Source: Haloechinothrix halophila YIM 93223 (GTDB taxonomy: Bacteria > Actinomycetota > Actinomycetes > Mycobacteriales > Pseudonocardiaceae). From it: DNA of 64,000 nucleotides. The notes below the pieces were generated by a model. The model saw nothing but the letters and a program-made list of their open reading frames with translations, did no database searches and was not told the DNA's origin. Positions 57,823 to 64,000 of the stretch are shown piece after piece; within the stretch, counting starts at the first letter, position 1; the number at the start of each line of letters is the position of its first letter. A program made the translations under genes and the position numbers. Location of the stretch: positions 186,001 to 250,000 of the forward strand of contig NZ_KI632509.1 in assembly GCF_000504245.1 (NCBI RefSeq), given 5' to 3'.

Positions 57823-58122
57823 CTAGTACTTCAGCAGGTTCGTGTCGTCGACGGATGCGGACCGCCTGGCACGGAAGATCGCCATGATGATCGCGAGTCC
57901 GACGACCACCTCGGCAGCGGCGACGACCATGACGAAGAACGCCATCACCTGACCGTCCAGCTCGCCGTTGATCCTGGCGAAGGTGACCAGCGACAGGTTC
58001 ACCGAGTTCAGCATCAGCTCGATGCACATGAACACGACGATCGCGTTGCGCCGCACCAGCACGCCGACCGCGCCGATCGCGAACAGCAGCGCGGACAGCA
58101 GCAAGTAGTAGGTGGGGGTCAC
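57823..58122 (-). CDS. nuoK: NADH-quinone oxidoreductase subunit K
   Basis: This 99-aa subunit has three membrane helices and the conserved Glu in [11 protein letters not shown] and in [13 protein letters not shown]. It forms part of the proton path near the quinone site. GTGA overlap with nuoJ. Confidence 0.97.
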   Translation of the reverse strand: MTPTYYLLLSALLFAIGAVGVLVRRNAIVVFMCIELMLNSVNLSLVTFARINGELDGQVMAFFVMVVAAAEVVVGLAIIMAIFRARRSASVDDTNLLKY

Positions 58123-59003
58123 TTCCGCTCACCCTCCTGTTCGCTCCCCTGCTCGTCTTCGCCAGCGAGCAGCGCGCGGGAGTCGTCGTGCTCGGCCTGC
58201 GAGCCGAGGACGCGGTCTTGCTCGGCGATGAGCCGGGCGGTATTGGTCGACTCGATCAGCTCGGACAGCGACTCCGGCGCGATCGAGCCGTCCGGCAGTA
58301 GCGCTGGCGTGGCGACCGAGTTGCCGGTCGCGAACACGCCTGGCCCAGGTTGCGGCGAACGGCGCTTGTACTCGCCCCTGAACCGCGCCTCGACCAGATC
58401 TCGCTGGCTGCGCTTGGGGCCTTCGCGGCGGTCGCGGTAGGCGAGCACGATCCCAGCCAGCGCCGCCACGATCAGCAGCGCTGCGGTCAGCTCGAAGGCG
58501 AACAGGAAGTCGGTGAACACCAGCCTGCCGAGGCCACCAGCACCACCACCGCGCGCCGGGTCGTACGGGTCGGGCGGCACCTGGGCCTGGACGTTCACCA
58601 GCGACCGGGCCAGCGCGCCGACGAGCAGCGTGGCGAAGCCGATGCCGAACAACGCGGCGAGCAGCCGCTGCCCGCGCAGCACCTCGACCATCGAATCCGC
58701 GCTGTCCCTGCCCGCCATCATCAGCACGAACAAGAACAGCATCATCACCGCGCCGGTATAGACGATGATCTGTGTGAAGCCGAGGAACGGCGCACTCTGC
58801 ACGATGTAGAGCACGCCGAAGCTAAGCATCGACACCACCAGCCACAACGCCGAGTGCACCGCGTTGCGCACGAAGATCATGCCGAGGCCACCGGCGAGCG
58901 CGAGCGGGCCGAGCACCCAGAACGCGATCGCCTCGCCGGTGCCGACGACGTCCTCACCGCCTTGCTGCGCCAGCACCACAGCGGCCTGCGAGAAGGAGGT
59001 CAC
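58119..59003 (-). CDS. nuoJ: NADH-quinone oxidoreductase subunit J
   Basis: This 294-aa subunit has five membrane helices in the first ~190 residues, with the π-bulge region [20 protein letters not shown] intact. A charged cytoplasmic tail of about 100 residues follows, absent from the 184-residue E. coli protein. Long NuoJ tails are common in actinobacteria. GTGA overlap with nuoI. Confidence 0.96.
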   Translation of the reverse strand: MTSFSQAAVVLAQQGGEDVVGTGEAIAFWVLGPLALAGGLGMIFVRNAVHSALWLVVSMLSFGVLYIVQSAPFLGFTQIIVYTGAVMMLFLFVLMMAGRDSADSMVEVLRGQRLLAALFGIGFATLLVGALARSLVNVQAQVPPDPYDPARGGGAGGLGRLVFTDFLFAFELTAALLIVAALAGIVLAYRDRREGPKRSQRDLVEARFRGEYKRRSPQPGPGVFATGNSVATPALLPDGSIAPESLSELIESTNTARLIAEQDRVLGSQAEHDDSRALLAGEDEQGSEQEGERK

Positions 59004-59566
59004 TGGATCGCCTCCTCCTTGCTTGTCTCGACGGTCTCGCCCTCAGGCACGCCCCTGCCGCGCGCGAGCTCGGGGCCCTGCACGTAGTAGTCCTGCTCGT
59101 TCTCGCCGAGCCGCATCGGGTGCGGGGGCTCCTCCATGCCTGGCAGCAGCGGCGCCATCAGGTCTTCCTTGGTGTAGATGAGCTTGCGCCGGTCGTCATC
59201 GGCGAGCTCGTAGAAGTTGACCATCGTCAGCGACCGAGTGGGGCACGCCTCGATGCACAGCCCGCAGCCGATGCAGCGCAGATAGTTGATCTGGTAGTCG
59301 AAGCCGTAGCGCTCGCCAGGCGAGTAGCGCTCCTCCTCCGTGTTGTCCGCGCCCTCGACGAAGATCGCGTCAGCGGGGCAGGCCCAGGCACACAACTCGC
59401 AGCCGACACACTTCTCCAGCCCGTCAGGGTGCCGGTTGAGCTGGTGCCTGCCGTGCCAGCGCGGCGCGCTTGGGTAGAAGTCCTCGGGGTACTGCTCGGT
59501 GACGACCTTCTTGAACATCGTCGCGAACGTGACGCCGAATCCCTTGAGAGGATCAAACATTCCCAT
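59000..59566 (-). CDS. nuoI: NADH-quinone oxidoreductase subunit I
   Basis: This 188-aa subunit carries two [4Fe-4S] clusters (N6a and N6b) with Cys at 53, 56, 59, 63 and at 98, 101, 104, 108. It passes electrons from NuoG towards the quinone site. AAGGAGG lies 6 nt before the first ATG. It overlaps nuoH by 14 nt. Confidence 0.97.
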   Translation of the reverse strand: MGMFDPLKGFGVTFATMFKKVVTEQYPEDFYPSAPRWHGRHQLNRHPDGLEKCVGCELCAWACPADAIFVEGADNTEEERYSPGERYGFDYQINYLRCIGCGLCIEACPTRSLTMVNFYELADDDRRKLIYTKEDLMAPLLPGMEEPPHPMRLGENEQDYYVQGPELARGRGVPEGETVETSKEEAIQ

Positions 59567-60938
59567 CGTCGGCCTCCTTGCCGGTGCCGTCTGTGGTGGT
59601 TGCGCTGCTCCCGCCCGCTGTGCTCGCGCCAGCGCCGACCTCAGCTCGCTTGCGCCTACGCTGTTCCCGTTCCAGGGCGGCCTGCCTCGGCGTCAGCTTC
59701 GGCACTTCCAGGTCGAGCGGCGGCAGCGGGTAGCCGCCACCGGTCGTGGGTACGCCACTGTCCTCCTCGACCCGTTTCTCCGGGATCAGCAGGCTCAGCA
59801 GCACGATCAGCAGGATCGCGACCGCGCCGAAGATGACCTTCTGACCGGTGGTGACATCGGTCGAGGTGTTGATGGCGCGGACACCCGCGATCATCACGAT
59901 CCACACCAGGTTGGCCGGGATGAGGACCTTCCAGCCGAGCCGCATGAACTGGTCGTAGCGGAACCTCGGCAGGGTGCCGCGCAGCCAGATGTAGAGGAAC
60001 AGGAAGATCAGCATCTTCGCGACGAACCACAACACCGGCCACCAGCCGGTGTTGAAATAGCCGTCACCGATGGCCGAGATCGGCCACGGCGCCATGTACC
60101 CGCCGAGGAAGAGCGTCACCGCGAAGCCGGAGAGTACGACCATGTTCACGTACTCAGCGAGGAAGAACAGCGCGAACTTCAGCGAGCTGTACTCGGTGTG
60201 GAAGCCACCGACGAGTTCCGACTCCGCCTCGGGCAGGTCGAACGGAGCGCGGTTGGTCTCGCCGACCATCGAGATCACGAAGATGATGAAGCTCGGCAGC
60301 AGCAGTAGCGCGAACCAGCCGCCCTGCTGCGCGTCGACGATGTCGCCTGTGGACAGCGAGCCCGCATAGAGCACCACTGCGAACAGCGAGAGCCCCAACG
60401 CGATCTCGTAGGAGATCACCTGCGCCGCCGAGCGCAGTGAGCCGAGCAGCGGGTACGGCGAGCCGGACGCCCAGCCGCCGAGGATGATGCCGTACACCCC
60501 GACCGCCGACGCCGCGAGCACCACAAGCACGCCGACCGGCAGGTCGACCAGCTGCAAGTAGGTTTGCTCGCCGAACATCGATACCTGAGGGCCGAACGGC
60601 AGCACGGAGAACGCCACGAACGCGGGCGTCGCGGAGATCACCGGCGCCAGCCAATACACCTTGCGGTCGGCGCTCGTCGGGATGATCTCCTCGGCGAACG
60701 CGAGTTTGATGCCGTCCGCGAGCGACTGCAACCAGCCGTTCGGGCCGACCCGGTTCGGGCCGGTGCGGTGCTGCATCCGCGCGACGACCTTGCGCTCCCA
60801 GTTGATCATGAACAGGGTCATCAGCACGCCGAAGCCGAACAGCGCGACGACCTTGATCAGGATGAGCCAGACCGGATCGTCCGCGAGGACTTCCGCCCTC
60901 GTCATCGGCTCCTGCGCCTGCGCGAGGAAGCTGGTCAT
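59553..60938 (-). CDS. nuoH: NADH-quinone oxidoreductase subunit H
   Basis: This 461-aa subunit has eight or more membrane helices and forms the quinone chamber. The motifs [29 protein letters not shown] and [26 protein letters not shown] are intact. About 70 residues of Pro, Gly and charged residues extend the C-terminus. The ATG at 60938 overlaps the nuoG stop (ATGA). Confidence 0.97.
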   Translation of the reverse strand: MTSFLAQAQEPMTRAEVLADDPVWLILIKVVALFGFGVLMTLFMINWERKVVARMQHRTGPNRVGPNGWLQSLADGIKLAFAEEIIPTSADRKVYWLAPVISATPAFVAFSVLPFGPQVSMFGEQTYLQLVDLPVGVLVVLAASAVGVYGIILGGWASGSPYPLLGSLRSAAQVISYEIALGLSLFAVVLYAGSLSTGDIVDAQQGGWFALLLLPSFIIFVISMVGETNRAPFDLPEAESELVGGFHTEYSSLKFALFFLAEYVNMVVLSGFAVTLFLGGYMAPWPISAIGDGYFNTGWWPVLWFVAKMLIFLFLYIWLRGTLPRFRYDQFMRLGWKVLIPANLVWIVMIAGVRAINTSTDVTTGQKVIFGAVAILLIVLLSLLIPEKRVEEDSGVPTTGGGYPLPPLDLEVPKLTPRQAALEREQRRRKRAEVGAGASTAGGSSATTTDGTGKEADDGNV

Positions 60939-63418
60939 CGGGCACCTCCTGACAGCGCGACGCTCGCGCCATGGCCCGCGCCGAGCACGCTTCTGATCGA
61001 CTCCGGCGACCGGGCAGGCGCCCACACGACGTCGTCCGGCAGGTCAGTGAATTCAACCGGAAGCGTCAGCGCACCGCGCTCGGTGCTGATCGTCGCCCGC
61101 TCACCCCTGGTGACGCCGTGCCGCTCCGCGGTGGCGGCCGACATCCGCAGCACCGCGTCCCGCGCGGTGCCAGCCAGGTGCGGCTCCTCCACCTGCAGCG
61201 ACCCGTTGTCGATCAGCTGCCGCCAGGTGGCGAGGCGGACGGTGCCGTCCGGGGTGTCGGGTGTCGACGCCGCGGGTCGTGAGTGCTGATCCGGGTTAGA
61301 ACCCTGATGAGCACTCACGACACGCGACCGGCTGAAGTCCGACCACGCCGCCTGCGCGGTCTGGGTGAACAGGTCCGCGTCCATTTCGACGGCGAGGGTG
61401 TCGAGCACACGGCAGTCTGGCAACGCGCCGGTGCCTTCCAGCGTGATCGAGAACGGCCGCACACGGCCCTCCCAGTCGAGGAAGGTGCCGGTCTTCTCGT
61501 CGACCGGCGCGATCGGCAGCACGACGTCGGCGTGCTCGGTGACCGCGCTCGGCCGCATCTCGAGGCTGAGCACGAACCCGACGTTGGCCAGCGCCTCGCG
61601 AGCCGCGGCGGGATCGGGCAGGTCGTCAGGGTCGACACCGCCGACGACCAGCGCGTCCAGCTCACCGGACGCGGCGGCGGCCAGCATCGCGGCGGTGTCG
61701 CGGCCCGGCTCGGCAGGCATCGTGCCGGAGTCGAGGCCCCAAGACGTCTCCAGCGTCGCACGGGCGCTGGCATCGGAGACCGGTGCGCCGCCGGGCAGCA
61801 GCGTCGGAACCGCGCCCGCTTCCAGCGCGCCCCGCTCACCTGCCCTGCGTGGCACCCATGCGACACGGGTGCCGGTGCGCTCCGCGAGCCGGGTCACCGC
61901 ACCGAACAGGCCGGGCACCTCGGCCGCGCGATCACCGACAAGGACCACGGCATCGTCGGACGACAGCGCGGCATCGAGATCCTTCGCGTGCTCCGCGATG
62001 CCATCGACAGCGGCGGCTTCCCCACCTGGTTCACAGGCGAGCAGCTCACCGAACGTCTTGCGCACAGAGGACGTCGTCCACTGTCCGATGTGGAACACCT
62101 TGGTGCCCTTGTCGCGCGCGGCCTTGCGCAGCCGCAGGAAGACAATCGGCGACTCGTCCTCCGGCTCGAACGCCACGCACAGCACGGCGGACGCCTTCTC
62201 GAGGCTGGCGTAGCTGACGTGCTCCGGCGTCGTGCCGACTACCGAGGACGCCAGGAAGTCCAGCTCCTCTGCGGAGTGCGGCCGTGCACGGAAGTCGATG
62301 TCGTTGCTGCGCAACGTGATCCGGGCGAACTTGGTGTACGCGTAGGCGTCCTCGACGGTGAGCCGCCCGCCGGTGAGCACCCCGGCACCGTTGCTCTCGC
62401 GGGCGGCGACGAGCGCGTCGGCCGCGCGCCGCAGCGCCTCGGTCCAGGATGCCTCGACCAGCTCACCGGACTCGTCGCGCACCATCGGCTTGCGGATACG
62501 GTCCTTCGCCGCGGCGTAGCGGAACGCGAACCTGCCCTTGTCGCAGGACCATTCCTCATTGACGTCCGGGTCGTCGCCGGCGAGTCGACGCATCACCTTG
62601 CCGCGCCGGAAGTCGGTACGCAGCGCGCAGCCGGACGAGCAGTGCTCGCACACGCTGGGCGAAGACACGAGGTCGAACGGACGCGACCGGAACCGATAGG
62701 CAGCCGAGGTCAGCGCACCGACCGGGCAGATCTGAATGGTGTTGCCCGAGAAGTAGCTCTGGAACGGCGTGCCGCTGGACGTGTGCGACGCGGAGTTGTG
62801 AATATCCGCCGTCTCGGCGGTGCCGATCTGCTGGTGCACGCCACGCTCAAGCAGATCGATGAACGGGTCACCGGCGATCTGATCGGAGAACCGGGTGCAG
62901 CGCTGGCAGAGCACGCAACGCTCGCGGTCGAGCAGCACCTGGGTGGAGATCGAGATCGGTTTCGGGAACGTGCGCTTCGTGTCGACAAAACGAGATGTCG
63001 ACCGACCGTGGGCCATCGCCTGGTTCTGCAGCGGGCATTCCCCGCCCTTGTCGCAGATCGGGCAGTCCAGCGGGTGGTTGATGAGCAGCAGCTCCATCAC
63101 ACCCTCCTGCGCCTTTTCCGCGACGCGGGAGGACTTCTGCGTCTTGACGACCATGCCGTCGGCGACGGTCATCGTGCACGACGCCTGCGGTTTCGGCATC
63201 GGGCGGCCGTTCATCTCCACCTCGACCAGACACTGCCGGCACGCACCTGCCGGGTCGAGCAGCGGGTGGTCACAGAAGCGAGGAATGACGGTGCCCAGCC
63301 GCTCCGCGGTGCGGATGAGCAACTCGCCCTCCGGCGCGATGACCTCCTCGCCGTCGACGACCAGCTTCACGTGCCCTTCCGGCACCTCGGTCTCGGTGTT
63401 TTCCGGTGCGATGGTCAT
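60935..63418 (-). CDS. nuoG: NADH-quinone oxidoreductase subunit G
   Basis: This 827-aa iron-sulfur subunit binds a [2Fe-2S] cluster (Cys49, 60, 63, 81), a His-ligated [4Fe-4S] cluster (His115, Cys119, 122, 128), another [4Fe-4S] cluster (Cys168, 171, 174, 231), and the extra N7 cluster (Cys257, 260, 264, 292). N7 is present only in part of the bacteria. The molybdopterin-oxidoreductase-like domain has no visible cofactor motif. A short palindromic stretch lies in a variable linker near the C-terminus. The ATG has GGGAGG upstream. Confidence 0.97.
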   Translation of the reverse strand: MTIAPENTETEVPEGHVKLVVDGEEVIAPEGELLIRTAERLGTVIPRFCDHPLLDPAGACRQCLVEVEMNGRPMPKPQASCTMTVADGMVVKTQKSSRVAEKAQEGVMELLLINHPLDCPICDKGGECPLQNQAMAHGRSTSRFVDTKRTFPKPISISTQVLLDRERCVLCQRCTRFSDQIAGDPFIDLLERGVHQQIGTAETADIHNSASHTSSGTPFQSYFSGNTIQICPVGALTSAAYRFRSRPFDLVSSPSVCEHCSSGCALRTDFRRGKVMRRLAGDDPDVNEEWSCDKGRFAFRYAAAKDRIRKPMVRDESGELVEASWTEALRRAADALVAARESNGAGVLTGGRLTVEDAYAYTKFARITLRSNDIDFRARPHSAEELDFLASSVVGTTPEHVSYASLEKASAVLCVAFEPEDESPIVFLRLRKAARDKGTKVFHIGQWTTSSVRKTFGELLACEPGGEAAAVDGIAEHAKDLDAALSSDDAVVLVGDRAAEVPGLFGAVTRLAERTGTRVAWVPRRAGERGALEAGAVPTLLPGGAPVSDASARATLETSWGLDSGTMPAEPGRDTAAMLAAAASGELDALVVGGVDPDDLPDPAAAREALANVGFVLSLEMRPSAVTEHADVVLPIAPVDEKTGTFLDWEGRVRPFSITLEGTGALPDCRVLDTLAVEMDADLFTQTAQAAWSDFSRSRVVSAHQGSNPDQHSRPAASTPDTPDGTVRLATWRQLIDNGSLQVEEPHLAGTARDAVLRMSAATAERHGVTRGERATISTERGALTLPVEFTDLPDDVVWAPARSPESIRSVLGAGHGASVALSGGAR
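61277..61320 (-). repeat. Palindromic element inside nuoG
   Basis: The arms TCGTGAGTGCT and AGCACTCACGA (11 bp, perfect) enclose an inner GGGTT/AACCC pair with a 2-nt loop. It lies in the reading frame, in a Ser/Pro/Asp-rich linker, and looks like a small insert that kept the frame open. Confidence 0.7.
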
Positions 63419-63485
63419 GCGGGCACCTCCCGGCCGCTCGCGCTGAAAGCTGCCGCCACTGCGTTGGTCACCGCGAATGACACTG

Positions 63486-64000
63486 TCATGCCTTCGCTCC
63501 CACCAGTTCAGCCTCGGACTGCTTGCTCTTGTTGTCCTCGCACAGTGCGAGGAACTCGTCGCGGAAGTACTTGATACCGCTCTCGATCGGGCTCACCGCA
63601 CCGTCACCGAGGGCACAGAACGACCGGCCGAGGATGTTGTCGCAGACATCGAGCATGGTGTCGATGTCTTCCTCGGTGCCCTTACCCGCGACCATGCGCT
63701 CAAGCACCTGCGCGAGCCAGAACGTGCCCTCGCGGCACGGCGTGCACTTACCGCAGGACTCGTGCTCGTAGAACTGCGTCCACTTCATCACAGCCCACGG
63801 CACCGACACGGTCTCGTTGAAAACCATGATCGCGGTCGTGCCGAGCATCGACCCGGCCTCAGCGGCACCCTCGAAGTCAAGCGGGACGTCGAGGTGGTCG
63901 GCGGTGAACATCGGCGTCGACGACCCGCCAGGTGTCCAGAACTTGAGCGGGATGCCGTCCTTCATGCCACCCGCGAGTTCCAGCAGCTCCCGCAGCGTCG
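63486..64000 (-). CDS. nuoF: NADH-quinone oxidoreductase subunit F, C-terminal part (runs off right edge)
   Basis: This is the C-terminal ~171 residues of the NADH-binding subunit; the start is beyond base 64000. The frame stays open to the right edge ([17 protein letters not shown]). The N3 [4Fe-4S] ligands are in [12 protein letters not shown] with a further Cys in RSFCALG. It leads into nuoG after 67 nt. Confidence 0.95.
   Translation of the reverse strand, partial: TLRELLELAGGMKDGIPLKFWTPGGSSTPMFTADHLDVPLDFEGAAEAGSMLGTTAIMVFNETVSVPWAVMKWTQFYEHESCGKCTPCREGTFWLAQVLERMVAGKGTEEDIDTMLDVCDNILGRSFCALGDGAVSPIESGIKYFRDEFLALCEDNKSKQSEAELVGAKA

Overview
The window is high-GC actinobacterial chromosome. 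Gene content and order point to the order Pseudonocardiales, probably Pseudonocardiaceae; this is an inference from synteny, and no 16S rRNA is present. Most genes are on the minus strand. Read right to left they are: nuoF-N, a polyprenyl diphosphate synthase, htpX, yajQ, tRNA-Tyr, tRNA-Thr and tRNA-Met, rpmG, hadAB, tRNA-Trp, secE-nusG, rplK-rplA, rplJ-rplL, a complete mce lipid-import operon, rpoB and rpoC. This is the same backbone that mycobacteria carry around htpX-yajQ, rpmG2-hadABC-secE and rplJL-mkl-rpoBC.

Region by region. 1-4732 holds the start of rpoC and all of rpoB. 5169-16873 is a ten-gene mce operon (ATPase, two YrbE permeases, MceA-F) plus two Mce-associated membrane proteins, closed by a strong hairpin. 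17120-24855 is the ribosomal protein, NusG, SecE and fatty-acid dehydratase region, with a recognisable L10 leader and attenuator. It is interrupted by two plus-strand genes, an unknown membrane protein and a class I aminotransferase. 25016-36005 holds two tRNAs and accessory genes: an EAL phosphodiesterase with a degenerate GGDEF domain, a glycerophosphodiesterase, a large secreted M4 metallopeptidase, an acetyltransferase, a secreted HNH nuclease and a MerR-PP2C fusion. 36013-39977 is a compact AraC, VOC, VOC, UvrA-like operon that looks like a drug-response module. 40106-46725 holds tRNA-Tyr, yajQ, rmlA, htpX, a secreted hydrolase, a divergent ddaH/lrp pair and an enoyl-CoA hydratase. 46929-52631 holds korAB, an ArfC/sunset-type membrane protein and the polyprenyl synthase. 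52767-64000 is the distal part of the complex I operon.

How the parts fit together. KorAB (2-oxoglutarate oxidation), complex I and the polyprenyl synthase (menaquinone tail) are all respiratory functions and sit together. HadAB and the mce operon both concern lipid handling and sit in the transcription/translation cluster.

Non-coding signals stand out. A 21-bp phased tandem repeat occurs three times, each time just past a stop codon and in the same orientation. Several genes have TANNNT-like -10 elements exactly 7 nt before the start codon, which suggests leaderless mRNAs. The MerR-PP2C gene has a MerR-type promoter spacing, a hairpin that covers its ribosome binding site, and an internal in-frame start that could release a free phosphatase. 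No CRISPR array, insertion sequence, prophage or biosynthetic cluster was seen.
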